DNA of 64,000 nucleotides from Paenibacillus sp. MZ04-78.2 (GTDB lineage: Bacteria > Bacillota > Bacilli > Paenibacillales > NBRC-103111): assembly GCF_024213375.1 (NCBI RefSeq), contig NZ_JANAVJ010000014.1, forward strand, positions 62,226 through 126,225, written 5' to 3'. Under the pieces are notes generated by a model. The model was given only the letters and a program-made list of their open reading frames with translations. It ran no database searches and was not told the origin of the DNA. The position numbers were made by a program, and so were the translations under genes. Positions 51,990-61,448 of the stretch are shown piece after piece (position 1 is the stretch's first letter; each line of letters opens with the position of its first letter).

Positions 51990-52688
51990 TCAGAGCAAAT
52001 CGTCGAATAGGCTGGTCTCGGTTTTGGTAGGCCAGCGCTGCCCCCGTTCCCAGTTCAAGACAAAGGATTCGTAGCGCCGGTTCTCCGGGAAAACGTCCAA
52101 ATTGCCGAAATACCTCTCGATCGCAAGAAGCTGGGACGTATGGGCGCGCAATGCTTCCGCTTTGATGCTCCAGGCTTGTTCCGTATCGACGACAAGCGTT
52201 GGTTCATAGCCTTTCTCGGTCAGCGTCTTCGACCGAATGTAGTACAGCTTCTGGATCGAAGGGCACCGCCCGCTCTGTATGGCCGCTGTCGCAAACCGCG
52301 AAATCGCCATATGATCGGGGTGAAAGTTGCCGCCGTCCTCCGGGAACGTCACAATGATTTTCAAGCGGTGTTCGTTGATGAAACGGATGACCGCCTCCAG
52401 AAAGAGCGTCTCGTCGACCATGTCCAGTTTTCCGTCGGGGAAGCCCAGATGCTCTACTTCCGCAATGCCCAGGACCGCGGCGGCTTTCTCCATTTCCTTG
52501 ACCCGGATCGCGGCCAGTTCCTCCTTCGTCGCTTGCGCCGCGTAGCCGTTCTTTTGCCCCGCTTCGCCCTTGGTCGCCAGCAGCAGAACGGGCGCATGTC
52601 CTTCATCCGCCAGTTGCCGGATCAGGCACGCGCTCAAAAAGGTTTCGTCGTCCGGGTGCGCGTATAAAAATCCGACCGGTTCTCCCAT
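51990..52688 (-). CDS. PIG-L-family deacetylase (BshB-like)
   Basis: The 232-residue protein has the zinc motif AHPDDE near residue 10 and the late His in NFHPDHMAIS. The family removes acetyl groups from N-acetylglucosamine conjugates; in Bacillota BshB1/B2 act in bacillithiol synthesis. No other bsh gene is near. GC content returns to the window average here. Confidence 0.85.
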   Translation of the reverse strand: MGEPVGFLYAHPDDETFLSACLIRQLADEGHAPVLLLATKGEAGQKNGYAAQATKEELAAIRVKEMEKAAAVLGIAEVEHLGFPDGKLDMVDETLFLEAVIRFINEHRLKIIVTFPEDGGNFHPDHMAISRFATAAIQSGRCPSIQKLYYIRSKTLTEKGYEPTLVVDTEQAWSIKAEALRAHTSQLLAIERYFGNLDVFPENRRYESFVLNWERGQRWPTKTETSLFDDLL

Positions 52689-52776
52689 CGTCAGGCGCCT
52701 CCTTTTTTAGACCCATTATAGCTTAGACTCCGGTTCAACCCTTGCTTGAAGGGCGGTCAATTGATTGGCGTAAGAA

Positions 52777-53613
52777 TTATTGAACTGGCTTGAGCGATTC
52801 GACTTCAGCCTCGGTTAGTCCGCTGGCTTTGACGATGAGCGAAACTTCAATGCCCAAGTCCAGCATATTCTTAGCGATTTCAATAGCTTTCTTACGTTCT
52901 CCTTTCTCCGTAGCCCATTCGATCATGGAAGCTTCATCATGCAAATACTTCTGCCGTTCCTCATACAATCGGCGTGCTTCCCGATCCTGGCTTAGAAATT
53001 CCAGCGTATCCATCGCTTTCTTCAACGTCGGTTCATTCATCTTCAGCACCTCCCAGTTCGATTTGTCGGCACCCTTCAGAAACAGCAGCCAGTTGATCAA
53101 ACCGCCTTCCACCGGAATCGCTTGATCGTCCAGCTTGGATAGCTCCATGAAGTGGACTTCGATGTCGTCGCTCAGTTCCAGGCCCGTGTGATCTTCCCTC
53201 AGATGGAACACATTATGATAACGGTCGTTGGCAATACACGAGTAGTTCAAGATATTGATCGTCACGCATTTCTTCAGTTCCTTGTAGGTCTGTCCTTCCT
53301 GCAACTGGCTGGAGTAGCGCTTGCTCCAGTAGTACAGCGTCCGTTTCTCGATATCGTATTTATTGAAAAGCTGCATTTCGATATTGATTAATTTACCTTC
53401 GACGGTCTTCGCCCAAATATCAAAAATGGACTGCTTATCGAGCGGTGCATCTTTATCGGTATACGGATTGAGCAGCACAATTTCGGTCAGCGGCAGCTCG
53501 CCGGATTCGGCAAATGTACGATTCAAGAACGCAAGCAGCACATCTTTATTGTCTTCACTGCCAAAGATTCGTTTGAAGACAAAATCATTCCGGGGGTCAA
53601 GAAGCTCTTGCAT
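52777..53613 (-). CDS. Rpn/PD-(D/E)XK nuclease family (transposase_31-like) protein
   Basis: The 278-residue protein starts LLDPRNDFVFKRIFGSEDNK and contains the nuclease core IWAKTVEGKLINIEMQL with the Asp upstream (SIFDIWA). The C-terminal segment (DLGIEVSLIVKASGLTEAEV) is the helical tail usual for the family. Rpn proteins promote recA-independent recombination and some act in phage defence. The ATG at 53613 is preferred since the family starts there. Confidence 0.88.
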   Translation of the reverse strand: MQELLDPRNDFVFKRIFGSEDNKDVLLAFLNRTFAESGELPLTEIVLLNPYTDKDAPLDKQSIFDIWAKTVEGKLINIEMQLFNKYDIEKRTLYYWSKRYSSQLQEGQTYKELKKCVTINILNYSCIANDRYHNVFHLREDHTGLELSDDIEVHFMELSKLDDQAIPVEGGLINWLLFLKGADKSNWEVLKMNEPTLKKAMDTLEFLSQDREARRLYEERQKYLHDEASMIEWATEKGERKKAIEIAKNMLDLGIEVSLIVKASGLTEAEVESLKPVQ

Positions 53614-54008
53614 CTGACAATCAACTCCATTTCTTCTTATTATACCATGCTTGGGTATCATTATTGTAGGTGCTTAACCACAGGTACAGGTCAAGGATGA
53701 TCTCCGAAAAGCATACTTCCATATTGCTAAGCCGTTTCTTTATGAACAGATAGAAGGACATAATCATTCGGGCACTTGTCTTTGCGGCACTCCGGGGGCC
53801 TTGCAGCGACTCCGTACCGTTGCAGGGCCCCGAATAAAAATCACGAACACCCGCCTTAACCAAAGTTAGGCGGGTGTCGTTGCGGGATCTCGTCGTGAAA
53901 CCAACTGCGTAATCAAACGGTAGGTTGTTGACCCCTGCGGCGCGTGGAAACAAACTTGATCTATGTCACTCTATAGGAACGGAATTTTCCGTCTGCTTCG
54001 CACCAATA
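53614..54008. other. Intergenic region with two strong inverted repeats
   Basis: No gene is supported. An 11-bp imperfect stem (53794-53804 with 53821-53831, GGGGCC…GGGCCCC) and a 10-bp perfect stem (53847-53856 with 53868-53877, ACACCCGCCT/AGGCGGGTGT) stand in tandem. On the reverse strand the second is followed after a few bases by ATTTTTATT, so it may terminate the PP2C transcript. Confidence 0.45.
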
Positions 54009-54794
54009 CTATTCAACGTCAAAACGAATCAGGACCGCCGTTTTGTCGTCGGATACTTTGAACCGCGGGTATTTGCGGCATTCCTTGTCCTCCGCCTCCA
54101 AATCCATCAGCCACTTCGCATAGCCTTCCAGCGACTTTTCCTTGATAAGAGTCACCAACTCGCCAATTCCGTCAGCAGGCGGCTGTGCGCTCGTCTTCGG
54201 AGGGAACAACCCGTCGCTCACGATCAAAATCGATCGCAGCCGGATGCGGTTGATCCGCCCGTATTCGATGAAATCGTTCGCCTCTGGCTGCCCGCTGAGT
54301 ACGGAGTAGCCGCTTAACGTATTCATCCTCGTTTTGTTATTGCGGATGTGCGGCTTCACGAGCTCCCACAGCTCTTCCCGCGTCTGGACGCCGGTGCGGA
54401 GGGCTTCCTCCCATATCTTCTTGGACTCGTAATCGATGTGCGCGACCTGGTCGCGGGACATGGTGCGGATCGTCCCGTCGGCATAAGTGGCGGCGATCAT
54501 GCAATCGCCCACCTGCGCGTAATCGATATAACGGTCGTGAACCCGGACAATCGCCAGTGCGCTGGTCCACAGCGCCGCTGGATCGGTCAGATCGATTCCC
54601 GCTTCCTTCATCTTTTCCCTCAGACGGACATTCGCTTGAACGATGGCTTCCTTCAAATCGATGCCCGCCAAGTCCTCCGCCTGCAGCGATTCCAGATACT
54701 GCTGAATCGTCCGGGAAGCCAAATATCCTCCGGTTTCCCCGTTAGGCCCGCGGAACGGATGCAGAGAGGTCGCTCCGTCAAGCACCCCGTACAT
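54009..54794 (-). CDS. PP2C-type serine/threonine phosphatase, start unclear
   Basis: From the first ATG (54794) the frame gives 261 residues: MYGVLDGATSLHPF with the metal-binding Asp, IDYAQVGDCM, SILIVSDGLFPP and a final SDDKTAVLIRFD. Homologous sequence clearly continues upstream in frame (GTAEWNEDALVVNPGVS, which carries the first metal-site Asp) to about 54869, but no ATG, GTG or TTG is found; the only candidate there is ATT. The upstream extension overlaps the end of a shortened binding-protein gene. The gene probably lost its start in a deletion and may be poorly expressed or dead. Confidence 0.7.
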   Translation of the reverse strand: MYGVLDGATSLHPFRGPNGETGGYLASRTIQQYLESLQAEDLAGIDLKEAIVQANVRLREKMKEAGIDLTDPAALWTSALAIVRVHDRYIDYAQVGDCMIAATYADGTIRTMSRDQVAHIDYESKKIWEEALRTGVQTREELWELVKPHIRNNKTRMNTLSGYSVLSGQPEANDFIEYGRINRIRLRSILIVSDGLFPPKTSAQPPADGIGELVTLIKEKSLEGYAKWLMDLEAEDKECRKYPRFKVSDDKTAVLIRFDVE

Positions 54795-54853
54795 CGATAC
54801 GCCCGGATTAACGACCAGCGCGTCCTCGTTCCATTCGGCGGTTCCCTTTAGGG

Positions 54854-55783
54854 TTAACCGCTCTTCAATGCCACAAGCCCGTGCACGCTGGGCAAAAGCG
54901 CCTCCTGCTTCCAGGCGGGCAGCTTCGCCAGATCGAATGAGAACTTGCCGCCGATGTAGCGTTCAACCGTGGGCAGCTTATCGGAAGAGCCGACGTACAT
55001 CCCGGCCTTGCCGTTAATAAAATCGCTTGCCGCCGTATCGTGCTGCAAAGGCTTCATCAGCTTGGATTCGTGCGTCAAATTCCGCCATAGCTCCAGCGCG
55101 CTTCGCGTCCGTTCCGCGGCCGAAGCACCGGATTCCTTCGGGGCATAGCTCAGGCTTGCCCAAAACCAGGGCAGCTCTTTATCCACCGTCATCGTGCCGT
55201 AGCCCTTCGACACCTCTTCCCCCGGAGGCTCCTTGGCGAGCGACAGCGTCTGCCGGACCTCCTCCCAGGTGCCTAACGCCGGGGCACGCCCGGCCATCCG
55301 CTTGAACGGCTCCTCCCGGTAGTAAAGCACAGGCACGCTGCCTCCGAAAGGAACGGCCCAATCCTTGTCCTGATACCGGAACGCGGCGGAAAAGGCCGGA
55401 AGAAACATCGGCTTCCCGGCGGTCAACACATCCCCCGCGGGGAGCGCCGCACCGGTGGTCGCGAGTTGGGCGACGCCGTAGAAGCTGTGGATTTCCGCAA
55501 GCTGCGGAGCCGCCCCGGCCGAGATCGACGCAAGCAGCTCGGTGTACAACTGTTCGTAAGAACGAAACGAGCGGATTTGGACATCGATCTGAGGGTAGCT
55601 TTGCCCGAAGGCGCGAACGACGTCCTCCCAGCCTTTGCTGTACACCCAGATCGACAGCGACGCGGGAGGGGCCGGCGGCTTCAGTTCGTCCTCCGACAGC
55701 TTTCCGTGAGTTAATCCGTACACCAAAGCCCCTGCGGCGATGCATCCGAGAACAAGCCAGACCGGCCAAGTGCGCAGCTTCAT
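54854..55783 (-). CDS. Extracellular solute-binding protein, probably C-terminally truncated
   Basis: The 309-residue protein has a signal anchor, then a family 1 binding-protein fold (SLSIWVYSKGWEDVVRAF; WAVPFGGSVPVLYYREEPF; FINGKAGMYVGSS). It stops at PSVHGLVALKSG, where such proteins normally continue for about 90 residues with the helices that close the fold. The stop coincides with the start-less PP2C gene, so one deletion probably clipped both. It belongs with the permease upstream (87 bases). Confidence 0.75.
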   Translation of the reverse strand: MKLRTWPVWLVLGCIAAGALVYGLTHGKLSEDELKPPAPPASLSIWVYSKGWEDVVRAFGQSYPQIDVQIRSFRSYEQLYTELLASISAGAAPQLAEIHSFYGVAQLATTGAALPAGDVLTAGKPMFLPAFSAAFRYQDKDWAVPFGGSVPVLYYREEPFKRMAGRAPALGTWEEVRQTLSLAKEPPGEEVSKGYGTMTVDKELPWFWASLSYAPKESGASAAERTRSALELWRNLTHESKLMKPLQHDTAASDFINGKAGMYVGSSDKLPTVERYIGGKFSFDLAKLPAWKQEALLPSVHGLVALKSG

Positions 55784-55870
55784 GTTGGTGATTCCTCCAG
55801 TTCCTGATACGAGCGGCTTCTTATTTCCATTGTATCACGAACATGCCTTCGGACATCATGCACCTGACCA

Positions 55871-57565
55871 TTAGAGCTGGAGCCCTTTTTTGCTCAGCTT
55901 ACTGGCGATTAACAGCGAGATTAACGTACTAATGGACAGGATCGAAGCCAGCGCCGCGCCGGTGCCGTAATTCGCCGTGAACACTTCGCTGTAGATCGTG
56001 ACCGAAATGGTCGCGGTTGCCCCGGTGTATAACACGACCGTCGAGCTCAGCTCGTTGATCGTCGTAATCCAGCTCAGAATCGCTCCGGACATGACGCCCG
56101 GCGCCATCATCCGTCCCGTCGTCTTGAAGAACGTTTTCATCGGCGGCACGCCAAGGCTGATGGACGCCTCTTCCACACTCTTATCGAGCTGCGTCAGGAT
56201 AGCGGTGCTGGAGCGGATCGTATACGGCAGCTTGCGAACCACATAAGCGATCACCAGAATGACCCACGTCCCCGTCAAAATGATTGGCGGCTTATTGAAC
56301 GCGATAATCAGGCTGATCCCGAGCACCGTGCCCGGCATGACGTAAGGAATCATCAGGACACCATCGAGCATCGCGGTAATTTTCGATTTGCGGCGGACGA
56401 GCACGTAAGCGACCAGCATGCCCATCACGATCATAATGACGATGGAAATGAGCGAAAAGCTGTACGTATGGGCAATGGCCTTCGGCACCCGGTACAAAAT
56501 TTCCTTATAGCTGTTCAAGCTGAAGCCGGGGTGAAACACGGGCCCCTTTGTTTTAATGAAGGACGTCACGATAACCGTCGCCTGCGGGATGATCGAAATG
56601 CAGGCCACAAGCAGCGCCCCGAAGGTCAGCAGCCACTTCGGCAGCGTCTTCAGCGGCTGCACCTTCGGCGTGCGCATACCGGTCATCGAATAATTTTTGC
56701 GCGAAACGAAATACCGCTGCACGAACAAAATCGCGGTCGAGCAGAAGATCAGAATCACGCTAAGCGTGCTCGCCATCGCCGGATTGCCGCCCATTTCGCT
56801 GATGAACTGCTCGTACGCGAGAATCGGCAGCACCTTGAACCCTTGGCCCAGCAGCATCGGCGTGCCGAAGTCCGCGAACGAAGCCATGAACACCATCAGC
56901 GCCCCGGCCGACAGCGTCGGGAAAATGAGCGGAAGCGTCACGGTCATCAGCCGGTGAAACGCGCCGCGTCCCAAGCTTTCGGCCGCCTCCTCCAGCGAAG
57001 TGTCGATCGTCTTGAGCGCGCCGGACACGTACAAGTAAATGTGCGGGTAAAATTGCAGCGTAAACACGAACACGATGCCCTTCCAGCCGTACACCGACTG
57101 GAACGGAATCCCGATATCCTGGAGGAACCGGGTAATGAAGCCGTTGTTGCCGAGCATCAAGATCCACGAATAGGCGCCGATGAACGGCGGGGACAGCAGC
57201 GACATGATGACGAGAATTTGGATCAGACCCTTAAATTTGACGTTATACCGGGCCGTCACGTACGCAAGCGGAACCCCGACGAGAATCGCGAACACCGTTG
57301 CCAGCGCCGATACCTTCAAGCTGTTCCATAACGAGCCGTAGTAATATTTTAGCTTCAAGAAATTCCCATAATTCTCTAGAGAAAAATCCCCTTTGTCGTT
57401 GAAAAAGCTGTTGTAAAACAACGAGACGAGCGGGTACAAAATAAACGCCAGCAGGAACACGTACACGATCACCGTTACCCAAGTCCAGAAATCCCACTGC
57501 TTGGGTTGAAGCAGACGTTTGAACGGATTGGGCCGCAGCGCCCGGGCGGCATTAGTAGGCTGCAC
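55871..57565 (-). CDS. Two-domain iron/phosphonate-type ABC permease (FbpB-like)
   Basis: The 564-residue membrane protein has two permease halves, each with an EAA loop ([41 protein letters not shown]). Such fusions import Fe3+ or 2-aminoethylphosphonate with a binding protein and an FbpC-type ATPase. The GTG at 57565 is chosen because AAGGAGG lies 9 bases upstream; an earlier frame at 57628 would lie inside the previous gene. It overlaps the ATPase-tail gene by 14 bases. Confidence 0.88.
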   Translation of the reverse strand: MQPTNAARALRPNPFKRLLQPKQWDFWTWVTVIVYVFLLAFILYPLVSLFYNSFFNDKGDFSLENYGNFLKLKYYYGSLWNSLKVSALATVFAILVGVPLAYVTARYNVKFKGLIQILVIMSLLSPPFIGAYSWILMLGNNGFITRFLQDIGIPFQSVYGWKGIVFVFTLQFYPHIYLYVSGALKTIDTSLEEAAESLGRGAFHRLMTVTLPLIFPTLSAGALMVFMASFADFGTPMLLGQGFKVLPILAYEQFISEMGGNPAMASTLSVILIFCSTAILFVQRYFVSRKNYSMTGMRTPKVQPLKTLPKWLLTFGALLVACISIIPQATVIVTSFIKTKGPVFHPGFSLNSYKEILYRVPKAIAHTYSFSLISIVIMIVMGMLVAYVLVRRKSKITAMLDGVLMIPYVMPGTVLGISLIIAFNKPPIILTGTWVILVIAYVVRKLPYTIRSSTAILTQLDKSVEEASISLGVPPMKTFFKTTGRMMAPGVMSGAILSWITTINELSSTVVLYTGATATISVTIYSEVFTANYGTGAALASILSISTLISLLIASKLSKKGLQL

Positions 57566-59069
57566 GGTACAGAACCTCCTTGCCCGATTCGTCGAATATG
57601 GTCGCCTTGTCGAGCTGTAGATCGACATACACGGTTTGATGCGCTTTTCTCATCCGGTGCGGCTCGATCGCATGCTCCTGAATTTCGATGACGGAGTCGT
57701 CGGAAAGCCGGACCGTATAGCTGACCTTCTCACCCAGAAACGTCACGCTGTCGATCGTCCCCCGGACCAGCCGCTCCCCCGGCTCATCGCCGCGCAACCG
57801 AATCCGTTCGGGCCGAAGCGAGAACAATACTTTTCCCTCGTACGGTCTCGACAGCTTCTGGCTCCACTGCGTCTCCAGCAGCCGCAGGCTCGCCTCCTGC
57901 GCCGCCTCGTTATAGCCGGAGCAGTGGCCTTCGATAAAATTCGAGGTGCCGATAAAATTGGACACGAACTTGTTCGCGGGATACGAGTAGATGTCTTCGG
58001 GAGAAGCGATCTGCTGGATGACGCCCTCGCTCATGACGGCAATCCGGTCGGAGACGTCCTTCTTGCTCGCGGCGAAATCGAAGTCGTAGTTGACCAGCTT
58101 GATGTCCTTCGTTTGGACGATGCCTTGAATCGGCTCGGCGTCCTTGCGGACGGAGCGGCGCTTGAATTCTTTTTGAATCAGGGACTGCACATCTTTGCCG
58201 ACGAGGAAATCGATGAACTGCTTCGCCTGCTCCATGTTTGGCGCGCCCTTAATGATCGCCGCGCCGTCCGGTACGGCGGACGTGCCTTCGGACGGGTACA
58301 CGATGCCTACCTTGGCCCCGCCTTCCACGTAGCGCAGCGCCGCTTCCTCCAAGGTGATGCCCAGCGCGAACTCTTTGTCCGCGACGCCTTTATACACGAG
58401 ACCCGAGCCCGACAGCACTTTGCCGTCCAGGTTTTTCACAAATTTCTTGACGAAATCCCAGCCCTTGTCGTCCTTGCCGAAAGCGGTCAGCATCGTCACG
58501 AGCTGCGTATACGACGAACCGGATTTGGCCGGGTCGGCGTAAGCGATTTTGCCTTTCCACTTCGGATCGAGCAGATCGTTCCAGCTCTTCGGCTCCTCGC
58601 CCGCTTTCACAAGCTCCTTGTTGTACATGATGACCATCGGCAGCGCGGCGAACGGCGTCCATACGCCGTTTTTGTCGATGTACTCCGGCAGCAGATTATC
58701 GTTTTCTTTCGTCTTGTACGGCTCAAAAAATTTCTTGTACGCCTCCAGCGAGTCGGCGCCGCCGGCCCAGAACACGTCGCCCTGCGGGGAAACCGCTTCC
58801 GCCTGCACCCGTTTCAGCAGGTCGCCCGTGCCTCCGGAGATCAACTGCACCTCGATGCCCGTGCGGTCCTGGAATTCCTTAATGATCGGGTTATTGACTT
58901 CGGCGGCGTTAGGTGAGTACAGCGTCAGCTTGCCCGCTTTTTTGGACTCGTTTTTCGTTCCCGTATCACCGGATGCCGTTTTTTGCGGTGCCGCCTGCTC
59001 TGTGCCGCAGCCAACCAGCGTCGTAACCAGAAGCAGCGAAGCGAAAATGCTCGTAAACGCTTTTTTCAT
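57552..59069 (-). pseudogene. In-frame chimera: Fe3+/AEP-type binding lipoprotein fused to the tail of an ABC ATPase
   Basis: Residues 1-345 are a binding lipoprotein (lipobox LVGCG near residue 21; [43 protein letters not shown]). Immediately after, from [18 protein letters not shown] onward, the chain is the end of an FbpC/PotA-type ATPase: post-H-loop region, [16 protein letters not shown] and TOBE domain. Walker A, signature, Walker B and the H-loop are missing. An in-frame deletion of about 600 bases between the two genes explains this. The binding domain may still be exported; ATP-driven transport by this locus cannot work without another ATPase. Confidence 0.82.
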
Positions 59070-59204
59070 CTGTAGAACCCCTCCGTATTAGGTTTGTTTG
59101 ATGTGGATAGAAATCCGGGACAAAAGCGGACCTTGCTTTCGTAAAAAAGCGCTTTCGTCAACTTCGCTTGATGTGTCCCGCCGAATTTCTTTCTTCTGTT
59201 ATTC

Positions 59205-59233
59205 ACTATAATCGCTAAAGTAAACGCTCTCAA
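59205..59233 (-). promoter_or_regulatory. Promoter with overlapping cre-like site
   Basis: On the reverse strand TTGAGA (59228-59233), 17 bases, TATAGT (59205-59210). TTGAGAGCGTTTACT overlaps the -35 and spacer and fits the CcpA cre consensus with one mismatch. It drives the chimeric binding-protein gene. Confidence 0.6.
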
Positions 59234-59285
59234 TGCGGTGAAATTTCTTTTTTGTTTAATTTTTTGCACTAATTTTCGGCATAGC

Positions 59286-59317
59286 AAAAAAACCGTCCAT
59301 GGGTATGGACGGTTTTT
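59286..59317. terminator. Bidirectional terminator
   Basis: AAAACCGTCCAT (59289-59300) and ATGGACGGTTTT (59305-59316) pair perfectly over a 4-base loop, with A-rich and T-rich flanks. It separates the MFS remnant from the binding-protein promoter. Confidence 0.8.
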
Positions 59318-59347
59318 CGGTACACAGGATCAGACTTAGCCGCAGCA

Positions 59348-59683
59348 TCACGTGTAGCGGCGAAGTATTCTTAGTTGTCCGAGAACGGCCAACAAGATCA
59401 CACTCCCCGCGGCAAAAGGAAGAAAGGACGGAGGAAAACCCGCGAACAGGGCAACGCCTCCGGCAAATGAGCCCACGGCGCTCCCTAAATAATTCGCCGA
59501 GCTGTTTAAGGCCACGACCGCTTCAGCGTGATTGCGCTGTGCAAGGAGCAAGGCATGCTGCTGCGGGGCTAACGAAGCCCATGCGGACGCTCCCCACAAG
59601 AGAAATGGCAGTAAGCCCAGTGCCGGGATGTTAAGCGCGAAGGGGATGCCAAACATGGCTATGGCCAAGATGGACAGGAGCAC
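59348..59683 (-). pseudogene. C-terminal remnant of an MFS transporter
   Basis: About 111 codons encode three to four membrane helices and the loop HALLLAQRNHAEAVVALNSSANYLGSA, typical of the last third of AraJ/YdhP-type efflux carriers. The frame has no proper ribosome site at its first ATG and the first eight helices are missing. 59684-59858 holds only a short hairpin (AAGCTA/TAGCTT). Confidence 0.7.
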
Positions 59684-59858
59684 AACTCATACGTTCGGTC
59701 CATTGCCTTGTTCCGTTAAATTGTATCAATTTTAACATATAACTGCAACAACATAAAACAATGTAGGACAATTAAGCTATGTAGCTTTTTTATCTACAAA
59801 TTAGCGAGGCTACCGGGGACACGGGAGTCCGGCGGCCTCACACTGCCAAGCGATACAC

Positions 59859-61448
59859 TCAAATCGGAACGTTAGGGATACCGAGCCGCTTGCGGAACTC
59901 CGTCGGCGTCTCCCCGGTATATTTGCGGAAAATTTGGCTGAAATAGCGCGAGTCCTGATAGCCCGCCTGAAGCCCGACCTCGTATATTTTCAGCCGCGGG
60001 TTCGTAAGCAGCTCTTTCGCCCGGCGCATCCGCAAGGCGGTCAAATAATCGACGAAGCTCGTGCCGACCTGCTTCTTGAACAAGCGGCTAAAGTAGCTCT
60101 CGCTCATATTGCAGCGCTCCGCAATGCTCTGAAGCGTAATTTCCTCGGCGTAATGCCGCCCGATATAGTCCTCGATCTCCTCGAACCCGCTTCGCGCTTG
60201 CGGCTTCGTTTGTTCCCGATAACGGGCGCTCCAGGAAAGCAGCATCCCGTTCAGCCGCTCCAGTCCGTCCTCCAGCCGGACCGTCCGGTCCAGAGAGGTC
60301 AACAGAAGGGCCGAATCCTGCACGATGAGCCGCAGCTCGTCCTCGCGAAGCAGCATCGTATAGAGCGATACGATCCAGCCGAAAAACGCCTTTCTCGCCT
60401 CCAGCTCGTTCGTCGGGTGATGCTGTACGATCCACGTGAAGCAAGCTTGGCTTTTCGCCCGGATGGACGCTTCCGTTCCCCATTTGACCGCCTCGATCAG
60501 CTCCTCCAGCAAGCCGGGCAGCGCGGGAACCTCCGCCGCGAGCCGCTGCGTATCCTCAAACCAGGCGATCCGTTCCCCGCCCCAGAAGAACGACGTCACC
60601 AAAGCGTGCGTCGCCTGCTGAAACGCTGCGTTAACCTGATCCAGACGGTTGTGCCGCCCGCTGACCCCAAGCACCAGTTGCCGCTGCAACCCTTGCGATG
60701 CGCTGAGACGGACCACATTCAGCAGCCGGTACAGCTCCGCGCGTTCCGTCTCCCGGTCCAGCAGCAGCGCATATTTGGCATCGTTCATGCGTACGAGCGG
60801 ATACGACGACAGGCCGGAGCTCCATGCCGCGATGCTCCGGTACAGCTCGCCCGGCGGCGCGGATTCTCCTGGAGACGGCTCCGCATAGAGCAGGGCGATC
60901 CGGAACGTGTCCAGTACCTCCCCTTGCTCGGCCGCATATTCCAGAAACAGCTCCTGCTCCATCGCTCCCGCATGGTCCAGCATCAAGTCGTACAGCATCT
61001 TCTCGACGATCAGCGGCTGGCCGAACGCCAGCTTGTGCTCCATGCGTTCCCGCTCCGTCCGCCGCTGCCGCTCTTCGTCCAGCTTGGCCGCCATGCGTCC
61101 CATCAACTGCATCAGCTCGTCCGGATTCGTCGGCTTCAGCACGTAATCCGCGGCTCCCAGCTTGAGCGCCTGCTGGGCGTACGCGAATTCGTCAAAGCCG
61201 GTCAAAAATACGACCTTCATCCCCGAATACCGGGATGCAATTTCCTTGGCGAGCTGGATACCGTCCATCTCCGGCATCCGGATATCCGTGAGCACGATAT
61301 CCGGCGTCTCCTCCTCCATCAGCCGGAGCGCCGTCTCGCCGTCGGACGCTTCGCCCATGATGCGGCAGCCGACGTCTTCCCAGTCGATCGTATGCTTAAG
61401 CCCTTCCCGAACGAGCCATTCGTCCTCCACGATAAGCACCTTATACAT
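59859..61448 (-). CDS. YesN-type response regulator (receiver plus AraC HTH)
   Basis: The 529-residue protein has a receiver domain (VLIVEDEWLVREG; phospho-Asp in IVLTDIRMPEMDG; Lys in YVLKPTN), a variable middle region and a C-terminal AraC pair of helix-turn-helices (LQSIAERCNMSESYFSRLFK; VGLQAGYQDSRYFSQIFRKY). Its ATG at 61448 follows GGGGGAGG and overlaps the kinase stop by 8 bases. Such pairs usually control carbohydrate uptake or degradation genes; none intact lies downstream here. Confidence 0.92.
   Translation of the reverse strand: MYKVLIVEDEWLVREGLKHTIDWEDVGCRIMGEASDGETALRLMEEETPDIVLTDIRMPEMDGIQLAKEIASRYSGMKVVFLTGFDEFAYAQQALKLGAADYVLKPTNPDELMQLMGRMAAKLDEERQRRTERERMEHKLAFGQPLIVEKMLYDLMLDHAGAMEQELFLEYAAEQGEVLDTFRIALLYAEPSPGESAPPGELYRSIAAWSSGLSSYPLVRMNDAKYALLLDRETERAELYRLLNVVRLSASQGLQRQLVLGVSGRHNRLDQVNAAFQQATHALVTSFFWGGERIAWFEDTQRLAAEVPALPGLLEELIEAVKWGTEASIRAKSQACFTWIVQHHPTNELEARKAFFGWIVSLYTMLLREDELRLIVQDSALLLTSLDRTVRLEDGLERLNGMLLSWSARYREQTKPQARSGFEEIEDYIGRHYAEEITLQSIAERCNMSESYFSRLFKKQVGTSFVDYLTALRMRRAKELLTNPRLKIYEVGLQAGYQDSRYFSQIFRKYTGETPTEFRKRLGIPNVPI

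Noticed and set aside
53621..53953. Reverse frame of 110 codons upstream of the Rpn-type gene
   Set aside because: It crosses two strong inverted repeats, has no ribosome site and shows no protein-like pattern.
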